From positions 21,896 through 85,895 of the IMG/VR virus record IMGVR_UViG_3300037010_001749: a DNA stretch of 64,000 nt. One strand, written 5' to 3'. Source of the DNA: a virus. Shown here one piece after another: positions 7,983 to 16,542 of this stretch (the first letter of the stretch is position 1; each line of letters begins with the position of its first letter). The notes beneath the pieces were generated by a model. It saw only the letters and a program-made list of their open reading frames with translations, made no database searches and was not told the origin of the DNA. A program made the position numbers and the translations under genes.

Positions 7983-10937
7983 CTAAGCTTTGAAAGGTTC
8001 AACCCCCATTCTTGCAAGCTCGTCTAGGTCGAAGATGAACGCTCCGCCTGGGATGTTCAGTTCCTGGCCAGGCCCATGGGAGATGAGCGCAGGGCAGTCC
8101 TTCAAGCCATGGAGAAAGGCATGGTCGCCAGGAAAGAGCGGCCGTTCAGAGGTCGACCGGCAGTAGGCGCGGTAGCGGTGATAGATCGCCCGGGCCGACA
8201 GCTCAATGACGGTCTTGCCGTTCACCGTTGCGTAGGCGTACTCCTGCTTCAGGCGCACCGCCATCGGCGATGAAGGGTCAAGGCTGACCGACATCGTGGC
8301 CACCTTGTTCAGCACCTTGATCCACTCAGCTTGAGTGGAGGGCAGCAGGTCGGACATGCGGTCGTAGACCGAAGCCTCCAGCTCGTCGAACTTCGCGTCG
8401 AACTCCTTGTCAAAGATGTCAGCAACCAGTTTGCGGAACCTCTGCAAGCCGAAGCGCACCACCGTGTAGTTGAACACCGTGCGCTCCTTGGCGCCCTGCT
8501 TGGCTTGCAGTTCCTGGTCCGACAGGCCGGCAACCAGGTCCTTCTCGTTGAGCATGTACTTGGCCTGGGCCGCATCGAGCAAGGCGTCGAACTCGGTGGT
8601 CAGCTTTTCGAAGCTGTAGTCGAGCACGATGTCGGAGGCCAGGTAGTGCCCAAGAGAAGACAGCACACGCTTGTGGCGCTCCGCGATATGGAAGCGGGTG
8701 CTCCACTTCATGGCCACACTGGCCGGTGGTCTCACCACTGTGCAGAGTACCACCCGCTCCATGACCGCAGCTTCCTCTTCGGCTGCTTCGGCGATCACCA
8801 CCATCGGTGCAGCAAGCTGTGTGGTGTAGAGCGCTCGGTAGTCGTCGTTGTCCCGAGTGCCACCGCCCCGGGTGACGTCCCGGCAGTTGTAGGCATCCCG
8901 CATCATGAGCTTGAGCTTGCCGTGGATCTCAGTCGGCATCTCGTGTGGCTTGTACTCGTCGATGATGAGAGGAATCGAGGCCGATCCGGCCAAGTGCTGC
9001 TGCAGGGCGAAGAGCGTGGAGCCAGGGGTCAGTGTCTTCGCCTCCTGCTGGTAGAAGAACAAGGACATCAGCATCCTGTTCATCTCGGTCTTGCCAGCGC
9101 CTGCTGCGCCGTTGACGTGCAGAATCGGGAACTTGGTGTAGACCTTGTGGAACAGCATGCGGTAGAAGCTGGCGGTGTACCAGCCCACCAGCTTGGCGAT
9201 CACGTTCGGCTGCTGGCAGCCCAGGAAGTTCTCCAGCACAACACGCAGCGTCTGCTTATTGTCTGCAGACTCTATCCAGTCGACCAGCTTGGGCGCGTCG
9301 CTGATGTCTGTCCGGAAAGACCCACGGGGATCAGGGTAGCCCTGGAAAGAGAACTCGTAGCCCTTGGCCGCGATCCGCGGCTCGAGCACCACACCTTTGC
9401 CGTCAGCCCAGACCATGAAGGGCTCGCGCATCTCAGGGTCTGTGTGGTTGACGATGTTGATGATGTCCAAGCCCTCACGGTTCAGGACGTACAACTCCTT
9501 GCCCTCCTTGCGGCCCTTTTCTGCGACTCGCATCATCATCCCTCTCACGTGTTGATCGCTTCCCTGCAGGGCATGCGAATGGCGGCTGGCGAACTTGTTG
9601 AAAGCCTGCAGGCCGCCGAAGATGTCAAGCTCCAGGGTCTGTCGGCCTTGCGGCTTGCCGTTGATGAGCACGTCGGCCTCGTAGCAGGAGACTTGCCCCG
9701 TCTGTGGTGAGCGCAGAATGTGGACCTTGTCAAACGAGATCGCGCAAACGCGCTTCTTCCCTTCCTCGGTGTTGGCGTACAGGCCGTACTTCGTCAACTG
9801 CACACTTGCGGCAACATCGGAGTACTCGTCCAGAGCTTCCTCTGTTGCCTGGCTGTCTGGGGCTGTGCCGTCCTCAGCCTTCTTGATATTCTCTTCGACC
9901 TCGGCCTTGCTGACCGGGATGCCATCCAAGTCCGGCGCGTCGTGGTTGAGCAAGGACTTGAGTCCACCGATCGAGAACTCGTAGCACGGGTTCCCTTCGA
10001 TGTACCGGTGCATGCGAATCAACTCAGCCCGGCGCTTCTCCGGCGTGTTGTACCGATGGCCGTCGCTGCTGTGCACGCTGCAAAGGCCCTCAGCCTTCTC
10101 TGCAAGCTGCTGCTCAGTCCAGCCCATAGCCTCGGACACGATGGCAAGCTGCAGCGCGATGGGGTGGAAGCCTGCGTCCGACTTGACTCCCCGGCCTTCC
10201 AGCAGCGCCTGCAAAGATGGCAGGTCGGTCTTCCTCAGCACTGAAGGGTCGGTGTTCTTCTTCTTCCGCTTGGCCAGCCGGTCAGCCACGTCCTGCTGCG
10301 CCTTGTCGAACATGACCATCAACTCCATGCAGAGCTTCGGAGTCTGCGCAGCAGGCAACAGCCGCGGTTCTGCGGTCAGCACGCTGTAGGACTCAACGGT
10401 GACGCCCTGCAGTTCCTCGTAGGTGATAGGCACTTTGTAGTGCCCGTTCTCCCGCTTGACACCCGGTGAACGCCACATACGGCCGCGGCCGCCGGAGTAG
10501 ACCCGAAAGTCCAGGTGGTCAACGGCAAGTGCAAAGGCCAGCTGCTTGTAGACCGTGGGCAGGTACTGCACGCCCTCCTTCGGGATCTTGGCCATGAAGC
10601 AGGCCATGGGGATCTCCAGGTGAAAGCCCCGGCCGCCCGTGGCGTACAGCTGGGCGCTGCCCATGTCGAAGCCCTTCTCCTCGAGCATCAGACAGAGCTT
10701 ATGCACGTCCTCCGAGACGGCGACCATGTCGGTCCCGTCCCAGTCGAAGTACAGCGGGCCGCTGTACTTGAGCTTGTGCCGATCTTCGCTCGGCAGTTCG
10801 TCGGCCAGCTGGCTGACTGCCAACACCGTGAAGAACGCCGGATGCTTCTCTTCGGTGAGTTGAGCCTGGTAGGCGAGCGGGCACGGCTTCCACGTTTCCT
10901 CTCCGCCCGTCTCCTGGTAGTACCTGTATTTGCTCAT
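7983..10937 (-). CDS. Primase-helicase (archaeo-eukaryotic-type primase plus SF3/AAA-type ATPase)
   Basis: 984 residues that would prime and unwind DNA at the fork. The N-terminal ~200 residues carry AEP primase marks: YFDWDG with D65/D67, GGRGFHLEIP (H106), and DFRVYSGGRGRMWRSPG around 143-159. A second half contains an ATPase with Walker A GAAGAGKT (610-617) and Walker B LIIDEYKP (D660/E661). The fusion is typical of phage replicative primase-helicases. It ends in TAG at 7983 and starts 14 bp after the SNF2-like helicase gene. Confidence 0.9.
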   Translation of the reverse strand: MSKYRYYQETGGEETWKPCPLAYQAQLTEEKHPAFFTVLAVSQLADELPSEDRHKLKYSGPLYFDWDGTDMVAVSEDVHKLCLMLEEKGFDMGSAQLYATGGRGFHLEIPMACFMAKIPKEGVQYLPTVYKQLAFALAVDHLDFRVYSGGRGRMWRSPGVKRENGHYKVPITYEELQGVTVESYSVLTAEPRLLPAAQTPKLCMELMVMFDKAQQDVADRLAKRKKKNTDPSVLRKTDLPSLQALLEGRGVKSDAGFHPIALQLAIVSEAMGWTEQQLAEKAEGLCSVHSSDGHRYNTPEKRRAELIRMHRYIEGNPCYEFSIGGLKSLLNHDAPDLDGIPVSKAEVEENIKKAEDGTAPDSQATEEALDEYSDVAASVQLTKYGLYANTEEGKKRVCAISFDKVHILRSPQTGQVSCYEADVLINGKPQGRQTLELDIFGGLQAFNKFASRHSHALQGSDQHVRGMMMRVAEKGRKEGKELYVLNREGLDIINIVNHTDPEMREPFMVWADGKGVVLEPRIAAKGYEFSFQGYPDPRGSFRTDISDAPKLVDWIESADNKQTLRVVLENFLGCQQPNVIAKLVGWYTASFYRMLFHKVYTKFPILHVNGAAGAGKTEMNRMLMSLFFYQQEAKTLTPGSTLFALQQHLAGSASIPLIIDEYKPHEMPTEIHGKLKLMMRDAYNCRDVTRGGGTRDNDDYRALYTTQLAAPMVVIAEAAEEEAAVMERVVLCTVVRPPASVAMKWSTRFHIAERHKRVLSSLGHYLASDIVLDYSFEKLTTEFDALLDAAQAKYMLNEKDLVAGLSDQELQAKQGAKERTVFNYTVVRFGLQRFRKLVADIFDKEFDAKFDELEASVYDRMSDLLPSTQAEWIKVLNKVATMSVSLDPSSPMAVRLKQEYAYATVNGKTVIELSARAIYHRYRAYCRSTSERPLFPGDHAFLHGLKDCPALISHGPGQELNIPGGAFIFDLDELARMGVEPFKA

Positions 10938-10951
10938 GGTCCTTCTTGGGG

Positions 10952-12358
10952 CTAGCGGCCGTGGATCGCATCACGCAGATCTTTGAAGCCACCTTGAACT
11001 TTGTTCGCAAGGGCGTCGTTGTGCAGCAGGTTCTGGTGGAGCCTTACCTGGATGGTGTCTTGAGCGATCGCTAGCCGGATGTTGGGCACATAGAGTTGCC
11101 CATCACGGGCCACTCGGCCCACACCTTGAACGAACGGCCAAGGAACCACGGGTTCCTCAATCCACAGAACTTCCTTGCACACGTGCTGAGGGTTCCAGCC
11201 TGCCCCACCGGACCCCGGCTGGGCGATGATGGCCCGGCATTTCGGGTCGTCGAGAAAGCGGGCGATGTTACGCGCCTGCTGCGCTCCTGACACCTCTGAG
11301 TAGCAGGCTACCGTGTCGTACTTGGCCATGAACTTCGTCACAGCGCGGCTCGTCATGATGTAGTAGGTGAAGATGATGAGCTTGCTAGCTGCGGGGTTGA
11401 GCAAGTCGATCTCGTCAGCAACTGCCTCGATCAGGTCGAAGACCGCTGGCACGCACTTCTCGTCTCCGCTGAAGTGTGACCAGTTGCAGATGATCTGCTG
11501 CGACGCGTTGTACAGACGGCCGGCTGACGTGGCGTCGATCTTGCCACCGTCCGGGAGCAACAGAAGCTGCTCGTCGACCAGCTGGTTGTATAGGCCCAGG
11601 TGCTCCGGAGCCAGGTCGTAGTGGATCGGGATGTAGTTTGGCTGCTTGAGATCCTTCAGCACATCGCCGCTCAGCCGGCGTGACGCCTGCAGCATCAGGT
11701 TGCTCTGCATCATCTCCAGGTTCTGCCACTCCTTGACGTTGCCGAAGAAGTCACGATCTGCCACGTGCAGGTTCTCAAAATGCGCCTGGCTTCGGTACAC
11801 GCTCGGGGTCTTCAGCTTCACGTAGCCGTAGGCGTCACCAGGTGACGAGATGGGAGTGCCTGTCAAGACCTGCAGCTTCTCACCCTCAGAGAACTCCTTC
11901 ACAGCCTTGTAGTTGGCCGTGCCTACGTTCTTGACCGAGTGGCCCTCGTCCACCGTGAGGTTTTTGCTACGCCCTTGAAGCTGGCGTTGGATGTGAGGCA
12001 AGTCGCTCTTGAACATCTGGATCGACGTGAGGATCCACTTGTACGCCTGCAGGTTGATCGCCTGCCGCTTCACAGGTGCGCCGCGGTAGGCCACGACCGC
12101 ACCGACGTCGTGCAGCGACTCGAGCCAGCGCTTCCACTGAGGCACCAGGATAGGAGGCATCAGGACGATGTTGTGGGCACAGTCCCAGGCCAGGCTCAGG
12201 ACTGTGCTCGTGGCGGTCTTGCCTGTGCCCACCTCGTTGAACAGGCCGACGCGGTCGAACGGGTAAAGCTCCTCCACGTCTTCGACCTGGTCAGCGCGGA
12301 GTTCGAAAGGGATCTGGTGGTACTTGAGCAGATCTCCGAGGTTGTCAAAGTCAGGCAC
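10952..12358 (-). CDS. SNF2/DEAH-type superfamily 2 helicase
   Basis: About 468 residues. Motif I EVGTGKT near residues 42-48, motif II DEGH near 137-140, motif III LTGTPI, and motif VI QGVGRVARDGQ near the C-terminus identify an SF2 helicase/translocase. Likely roles are origin remodelling, recombination or fork restart. I prefer GTG 12356-12358, which overlaps the upstream stop (GTGCCTGA) with AAGGTG upstream; a TTG at 12385 is the longer alternative. Confidence 0.88.
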   Translation of the reverse strand: MPDFDNLGDLLKYHQIPFELRADQVEDVEELYPFDRVGLFNEVGTGKTATSTVLSLAWDCAHNIVLMPPILVPQWKRWLESLHDVGAVVAYRGAPVKRQAINLQAYKWILTSIQMFKSDLPHIQRQLQGRSKNLTVDEGHSVKNVGTANYKAVKEFSEGEKLQVLTGTPISSPGDAYGYVKLKTPSVYRSQAHFENLHVADRDFFGNVKEWQNLEMMQSNLMLQASRRLSGDVLKDLKQPNYIPIHYDLAPEHLGLYNQLVDEQLLLLPDGGKIDATSAGRLYNASQQIICNWSHFSGDEKCVPAVFDLIEAVADEIDLLNPAASKLIIFTYYIMTSRAVTKFMAKYDTVACYSEVSGAQQARNIARFLDDPKCRAIIAQPGSGGAGWNPQHVCKEVLWIEEPVVPWPFVQGVGRVARDGQLYVPNIRLAIAQDTIQVRLHQNLLHNDALANKVQGGFKDLRDAIHGR

Positions 12359-12698
12359 GCTTCGGCACCTTGGGTAGTGTGGCAATCACCTTGGGCTTCC
12401 AGGCCCGTCGCTTGAACTCCTCCAGGTTCACACGGAAGGCCAGGTCTGTCAGAGGCTCACCGCCAACCGTGATGTTCGGTGCGACGACGAAGGCCCACTG
12501 AGCCGTGGCGGTGTGCTGGCCGAGCGGTGGCACACCTGACGGCTCCCCGGCGGCCAGCCAGGCAAGATTGAACATGCCTGGGTGGGTGTCAATGAGGTTT
12601 GCCCACCCACGGCCATCTTCGTCGAGGTAGCCCCAGAATGGAACGGAGGACCACCACCAACGGCGGCGGCAGTGCTGCAAAAAGTCAACGGGGGTCAT
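12351..12698 (-). CDS. Hypothetical protein, 115 aa
   Basis: Trp-rich soluble protein (RRRWWWSSVPFWGYLDEDGRGW at residues ~11-32 is the most distinctive part; no membrane segment). Its ATG (12696-12698) lies at the end of the CTG/CAG trinucleotide run, with no Shine-Dalgarno, inside the 3' end of the preceding gene, so translation is probably coupled. Overlaps the helicase start. Family not recognised. Confidence 0.65.
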   Translation of the reverse strand: MTPVDFLQHCRRRWWWSSVPFWGYLDEDGRGWANLIDTHPGMFNLAWLAAGEPSGVPPLGQHTATAQWAFVVAPNITVGGEPLTDLAFRVNLEEFKRRAWKPKVIATLPKVPKRA

Positions 12699-12963
12699 CT
12701 GCTGCTGCTGCTGCTGCTGCTGCTGCTACTGCTACTACTGCTCTTGCGGCGGCCAGGGCTAGCCTGCCGCTCTTGTTGATGCTCTGGTGTTCGATGATCT
12801 TGCCTGTGCTATTCTGGTACGGACTCGGGCGTCCGACCGTGTCCACAAGGCCGAGACCTTCCATGCTGCGGTTGACACCTGGGTTGAACTGGTTCCGGGG
12901 CAGTGGCCCAGGCATCAGTCTGGCCAGCGCGTCACGTACTGCCGGAGTGATCTTTGGTGGCAT
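12685..12963 (-). CDS. Small DNA-binding-like protein ending in a poly-Ala tract, 92 aa
   Basis: The N-terminus (PAVRDALARLMPG, then NRSMEGLGLVD) resembles a small winged-helix-like domain. The C-terminal ~25 residues are a poly-alanine tail encoded by a GCA/GCT repeat (12699-12743). The tail length would change with slippage of the trinucleotide repeat without breaking the frame. Function unknown. Confidence 0.6.
   Translation of the reverse strand: MPPKITPAVRDALARLMPGPLPRNQFNPGVNRSMEGLGLVDTVGRPSPYQNSTGKIIEHQSINKSGRLALAAARAVVAVAAAAAAAAADDPR
12699..12743. repeat. CTG trinucleotide microsatellite
   Basis: Nine perfect CTG units followed by CTA/CTG/CTC variants. On the coding (minus) strand it encodes the Ala tail of the upstream gene and lies against the next gene's ATG. 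Confidence 0.9.
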
Positions 12964-13216
12964 TCAAGCGGCTCCACTTGTTGCAGGTCCCGGTACGCTT
13001 CACGGGAAAGCCTCCGAGGCCGCATCGCAGCCCCACATCCACAGCGCTGGCTTTCAGCCGCGCTGGGTCGTCAGGATACAGCTTCAGCGCCCAGTCTGGG
13101 GGCTGGCGTTGATATTGGAAGTGCCTACAGCTGGAGCAGACTTCGCGTTTCACGCGGTAGTTCTGCTCCAGCATGGCGTCATGGTGCGACGCCTTCGGCC
13201 GGCCTCGGTCAGCCAA
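12932..13216 (-). CDS. Cys-containing hypothetical protein, ~94 aa
   Basis: Contains CSSCRHF and later C..G...C residues suggesting one metal site. TTG 13214-13216 overlaps the upstream stop (TTGGCTGA) after an AGGAAG stretch; ATG 13172-13174 (MLEQNYRVKREV) is the shorter alternative. Overlaps the following gene by 32 nt. Unknown role. Confidence 0.55.
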   Translation of the reverse strand: MADRGRPKASHHDAMLEQNYRVKREVCSSCRHFQYQRQPPDWALKLYPDDPARLKASAVDVGLRCGLGGFPVKRTGTCNKWSRLNATKDHSGST

Positions 13217-13448
13217 CGTCGAACGGGACTTCCTGGACCCGGACGCAGTCGCCTTCCGGACCCACAGCAGCAAACCACACGTAGCCAGCGGCCTGCTGGT
13301 TCCTGTTCAGGCTGATGCTGATGTCTTCCAGCCGGTCACGTGACATGATGCTGGCAGCCTTCGACGCACTGCTGAGCGCCCGGCTCAGCGTACCGTCGCC
13401 GGCAAAGACCCTGACCTCGACGTCGGCGTGGCGGTCATCGACCACCAT
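13209..13448 (-). CDS. Hypothetical protein, 79 aa
   Basis: Small soluble protein from ATG 13446-13448 (MVVDDRHADVEVRVFAGDG). No strong Shine-Dalgarno; the start is about 20 nt past the stop of the 100-aa upstream gene. The longer open frame to 13829 is a shadow of that gene. Family not recognised. Confidence 0.55.
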   Translation of the reverse strand: MVVDDRHADVEVRVFAGDGTLSRALSSASKAASIMSRDRLEDISISLNRNQQAAGYVWFAAVGPEGDCVRVQEVPFDVG

Positions 13449-13468
13449 AACCAGACATTTGCCCGGAC

Positions 13469-13771
13469 TCACTTGGCGTCCTTGATCGCCGCGATTGCGG
13501 CATCCTGCACCAGTTTGCGGATGCTCTCGTGGCGGTCGTATCTTTGGTTGCCGAGCACCTCGTTGAATGCTTCGTCGACCTTGCCTTTCAGCAAGCTGCG
13601 GGCCTCGCGCTCGGCGGTACCCGTCCAGTCGATGCGCTGCAGAGCCTTGCTGATGACCTCCTTGGCGTCGGCTTGAATGATCTCTCGGCTCAGCGCTGCG
13701 ATGGCGGCGTCGCATTGCGACTTGACGGCGTTGCGCAGCGCTTCGTCGTTGATCTCGATGACGAGCTTCAT
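13469..13771 (-). CDS. Hypothetical helical protein, 100 aa
   Basis: Mostly alpha-helical, charged (MKLVIEINDEALRNAVKSQC start). ATG overlaps the stop of the membrane-protein gene (ATGA at 13768-13771), so the two are coupled. Function unknown. Confidence 0.75.
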   Translation of the reverse strand: MKLVIEINDEALRNAVKSQCDAAIAALSREIIQADAKEVISKALQRIDWTGTAEREARSLLKGKVDEAFNEVLGNQRYDRHESIRKLVQDAAIAAIKDAK

Positions 13772-14133
13772 TTGGTATCCCTTTCCAGTGCTTCTTTGGC
13801 GTCGATGGCTTCGCGAAGCCAGTCAACATCTTGGCGGTGGATGTAACTTGTCTCGATTCTCACGCCTTTGCCGCGCAGCCTGTAAAGCTGGGCTATCAGC
13901 CGTTCCGGCTGGTCGTGAATGCAGAGGCCGTCCAGCATCGCACGGATCTCCTTGTGCTCGACGGTCAACTTCCTCGTGTTGAGCCAGCCAAACAGCTGGC
14001 CCAGACCAAAACGGATGACCCCATACACGGAGCCCACCACGGCAACTTTGTACACCAGGTAGCCGCACAGCACCCATACCGCCAGCGTTGGTAGATTGGC
14101 CACTGCATCGATCAGAAACTTGATATCTTCCAT
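13768..14133 (-). CDS. Membrane protein, 121 aa
   Basis: Residues ~10-50 form two closely spaced hydrophobic segments (LPTLAVWVLCGYLVYKVAVV and the GSVYGVIRFGLGQLFGW region), followed by a charged cytoplasmic-looking tail rich in Arg/Glu. Probably an inner-membrane protein; role unknown. It sits one base from the next gene. Confidence 0.7.
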   Translation of the reverse strand: MEDIKFLIDAVANLPTLAVWVLCGYLVYKVAVVGSVYGVIRFGLGQLFGWLNTRKLTVEHKEIRAMLDGLCIHDQPERLIAQLYRLRGKGVRIETSYIHRQDVDWLREAIDAKEALERDTK

Positions 14134-14134
14134 G

Positions 14135-14344
14135 TCACACCCTCAGGCCGAGTTCGGCCTCACGTTCCTTGTTACGGACAGGCAATGGCGCCCACCCCCA
14201 GAAGTGCTCCCCGTACGCTCCGTACCAGTAGCCCTTGACGCACACACCGTGCTTGGTCAGGAGCAAGACGGTCTTCCCCTTCGGGGCGACCTCGTATGCA
14301 TAGGCACCGCCGCCGGCGATGTACCCCTTGGCGCTCCCGGTCAC
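14135..14344 (-). CDS. Hypothetical protein, 69 aa
   Basis: Gly/aromatic-rich protein (GYWYGAYGEHFWGWAPLP). Starts with ATG/GTG-type overlap against the upstream gene at 14341. No domain recognised. Confidence 0.6.
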   Translation of the reverse strand: MTGSAKGYIAGGGAYAYEVAPKGKTVLLLTKHGVCVKGYWYGAYGEHFWGWAPLPVRNKEREAELGLRV

Positions 14345-14592
14345 GTGTCGTCCGACACGTAGACGCCCACGATGGGGTGGGTCTGCCCCACCACCTGCAG
14401 GACCACCGGAGCACCGCGCAGGATTGCCGCGATCTCTTCGGCATCGGGCTTCCAGAAACTGGACATCACCGTCAGGCCATCTTCACCCTTGCTGATCGTC
14501 ACCGGCAACGCCCCAACGTCAAGCGCCTTCTGGTCCCACCCCTTCGGGGCGCCAAAGACGTGGTTGTTGGTTTTGTGTTGGATGAACCTCAT
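14341..14592 (-). CDS. Hypothetical protein, 83 aa
   Basis: Soluble alpha/beta protein (MRFIQHKTNNHVFGAPKGWD start). Overlaps neighbours by four bases at both ends, so it belongs to the same coupled string. Unknown function. Confidence 0.6.
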   Translation of the reverse strand: MRFIQHKTNNHVFGAPKGWDQKALDVGALPVTISKGEDGLTVMSSFWKPDAEEIAAILRGAPVVLQVVGQTHPIVGVYVSDDT

Positions 14593-14780
14593 ACGGGAAA
14601 GGCCACGAGCTGAAGGCTGTCAGCGAAGCCCAGAAGCCCTCTGGGCTGATCCTGATGCTCCCAGGTGTTCATGGCTCGGTTCAGCAGGCTACAAACTTCG
14701 CTGGCTGTCAGCGACACAGTGGCAACGACTTTGCCTCCATGCGTGAACTGCAGCAGACCAGGTTGTTCGTCTGTTCGCAT
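14589..14780 (-). CDS. Hypothetical protein, 63 aa
   Basis: ATG 14778-14780 shares one base with the upstream TGA (TGATG). A TTG three bases earlier is an alternative. Small soluble protein, no recognised family. Confidence 0.6.
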   Translation of the reverse strand: MRTDEQPGLLQFTHGGKVVATVSLTASEVCSLLNRAMNTWEHQDQPRGLLGFADSLQLVAFPV

Positions 14781-15145
14781 CAATTCGCTCCTTCGGTAGA
14801 GACCATGTCATCCGCCGCGGTGTGGATTTCGTCGTACAGGTCCTGCTCCAGGACCAGCTTGGCCACCTTGCGGAAGGCTTGGTCGAAGCTGAGCGTCGAG
14901 GCCACTGCCCGGCGCTCAGCCTTGCGCTTGGCTAGCGCAGTCTGGATGGCCCGCAGGGCTCGATTCACGCCCAGTTGCTTCTCGACCAAGGCGTCGTACT
15001 CGGCCACAGGCAAGTGGCCCTGACCCATGGCCACGCGCCGCCGGGCCTTGGTCATCTCAGCCTTGATCGTCTGCGACTGGCCATCCATACGGCCCTTGAC
15101 CTCCAAGAGTTCCTCTCGGGTCATGTCTTCCCAGTTGCGTTTCAT
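14780..15145 (-). CDS. Coiled-coil-like hypothetical protein, 121 aa
   Basis: Highly charged helical sequence (MKRNWEDMTREELLEVKGRM start; later KRKAERRAVAS), consistent with a coiled coil. ATGA overlap with the upstream gene at 15142-15145. Function unknown. Confidence 0.7.
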   Translation of the reverse strand: MKRNWEDMTREELLEVKGRMDGQSQTIKAEMTKARRRVAMGQGHLPVAEYDALVEKQLGVNRALRAIQTALAKRKAERRAVASTLSFDQAFRKVAKLVLEQDLYDEIHTAADDMVSTEGAN

Positions 15146-15600
15146 GCGGTGTTGGTCCGGTCAGCCAGGTATCGGAAGTAGCCGTCGGTGCACTTCGGGT
15201 CATGCTCGTCTTCGGCGTAGTAGCGCAGCACAAGGTCCCGGAGCGTAGGTTGGGGCTGCCCTTGCGGCCTGGGCGGGACTTCTGGGTCCACCAGGCGGGC
15301 CACGGACACCGCCACGGCTTGGCTGGCGTGCATCGAGGTTGCCCGGGTAGCCCAGAGCGGATCGACCTTCCTTAGGGCTAGGGCGACGCGACGCCACCCC
15401 TGCAGTTCAGTCTTGGGCTCACTTGGCTCCTTCCAGGCAAGATGCAGGTTACGCACCAGGTGGAAAAAGCTGTCATGTGCATCATGTAGTTTGCGCTGCT
15501 GGGCCTTGCTCAAGCGTTTCAGGCTTCCCACTTCGGAGAGCATCAGTTGGAACTGCTGCGCCGCTTCCAGCGTCAGCGTTGTCTCGTCTGGGTTGAACAT
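15142..15600 (-). CDS. Hypothetical protein, 152 aa
   Basis: Helical protein preceded by AAGGAAAGAGG, a good Shine-Dalgarno, before ATG 15598-15600. It overlaps the 3' part of the NrdR-like gene by 119 nt in another frame, which is large even for this region, so one of the two ends may be over-predicted. No recognised domain. Confidence 0.65.
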   Translation of the reverse strand: MFNPDETTLTLEAAQQFQLMLSEVGSLKRLSKAQQRKLHDAHDSFFHLVRNLHLAWKEPSEPKTELQGWRRVALALRKVDPLWATRATSMHASQAVAVSVARLVDPEVPPRPQGQPQPTLRDLVLRYYAEDEHDPKCTDGYFRYLADRTNTA

Positions 15601-15937
15601 ACTCGCCTCTTTCCTTGGCAGCCCGGTCTACGCAGTGCCTGGTGGTTGTGACTGGCATCTTGAACTCTCGCGCCGTCGCCGCAAGTGTGTGGCCTTGCAC
15701 TACATGGTAGATCCAGACTTTGTGATCTCGCTTGTGCCGCTCGCGGCGCTTCTCCGAGACCTTGGCCATGCGCTCGATGCGGTCCGTACCGATGCGCTTG
15801 GTCACAGCCTCGTATACCTCGTAGGTCCTGAAGCGGTGCTCGTTGTCACAGATGCGGTCTCGCCGAGACCGCTCTAACCTGGGCTCGTCTCTAGTGGCAA
15901 GCACGCGCGACAGGGCCCCACACTTCCGGCACCTCAA
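15482..15937 (-). CDS. NrdR-like zinc-ribbon / HTH protein
   Basis: The first ~45 residues (MRCRKCGALSRVLATRD... then RRDRICDNEHRFRTYEVYE) copy the NrdR zinc-ribbon plan: CxxC, R-rich stretch, a further C and the RF.TYE ending. The second half has an HTH-like AATAREFKMPVTTTRHCVD. Likely a small DNA-binding regulator. Start is TTG 15935-15937, overlapping the previous stop (TTGA). Confidence 0.6.
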   Translation of the reverse strand: MRCRKCGALSRVLATRDEPRLERSRRDRICDNEHRFRTYEVYEAVTKRIGTDRIERMAKVSEKRRERHKRDHKVWIYHVVQGHTLAATAREFKMPVTTTRHCVDRAAKERGEYVQPRRDNADAGSGAAVPTDALRSGKPETLEQGPAAQTT

Positions 15938-16113
15938 GGCTGCTGAACGGCCGCCAGCGCCAGGCTGCGTTGGACCAGGTCAACCATGTAGGACTTGGAG
16001 ACTTCCAGGGTCTGCCACTCGTGCAGGCAGTTGACGCAGCTGTAGGTGCGCTCGCCATCGACATGGGCATCAAGAGTGATGGCGTTGCTCTCACACTTTG
16101 GGCAGTGGTGCAT
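15934..16113 (-). CDS. Small zinc-ribbon protein, 59 aa
   Basis: MHHCPKCES...YSCVNCLHEWQT gives two CxxC pairs about 20 residues apart, a classical zinc ribbon. ATG at 16111-16113, overlapping the upstream gene by 23 nt. Probably a nucleic-acid-binding accessory protein. Confidence 0.7.
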   Translation of the reverse strand: MHHCPKCESNAITLDAHVDGERTYSCVNCLHEWQTLEVSKSYMVDLVQRSLALAAVQQP

Positions 16114-16390
16114 TGAAGCTGCTTTCTTTGACAGCGCGTTGCCCACCGACGTGGCGGACTTCGAGGATTTTCTGGGGAGGCGTGTGCGCTCGGATGTTGC
16201 CGGCCTCGTCGACAAAGTCATCCTCGTTGACCAGGTAGAGATCGTATGGCATCTCCTTGCCGGGCTTTTTCGTCAACCTTGGGTAATTCTTGCGTGCAAC
16301 CGCCACGGCCTCGCCGGGCTTCTTGCTCCGCCCCCAGCAGTAGGGGGCGAGGCACAAGAAGATCTTGCCTTCCGGTGCCACCAGGCTCAT
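16091..16390 (-). CDS. Hypothetical protein, 99 aa
   Basis: Contains an aromatic/Cys N-terminal stretch (IFLCLAPYCWGRSKKPGEAV) and LYLVNEDDFVDEAGNIR. ATG 16388-16390 overlaps the 51-aa gene's stop (ATGA). Family not recognised. Confidence 0.65.
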   Translation of the reverse strand: MSLVAPEGKIFLCLAPYCWGRSKKPGEAVAVARKNYPRLTKKPGKEMPYDLYLVNEDDFVDEAGNIRAHTPPQKILEVRHVGGQRAVKESSFNAPLPKV

Positions 16391-16542
16391 GCCGGCGATG
16401 TCCCGTTCAGGAGGGCCAGGAACTCCACCTCGGCCTTCAGGTAGTTCTTGCCCTTGGTAGGCTGGCCTTGAAACTTCACGCGGTCACGCCAGGCCTGCTC
16501 GACCGCCGTGCGGACGGTGACTTGCTTGTCTTCTTGGTTCAT
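16387..16542 (-). CDS. Small hypothetical protein, 51 aa
   Basis: ATG 16540-16542, stop TGA 16387-16389; both ends overlap neighbours in ATGA junctions. The sequence (MNQEDKQVTVRTAVEQAWRD start) looks helical and charged. It fills what would otherwise be a gap in the overlapping gene string. Confidence 0.65.
   Translation of the reverse strand: MNQEDKQVTVRTAVEQAWRDRVKFQGQPTKGKNYLKAEVEFLALLNGTSPA

Noticed and set aside
8331-9710. Plus-strand 459-aa open frame
   Set aside because: Antisense shadow of the primase-helicase gene, with shadow-type composition (His/Arg/Val-rich).
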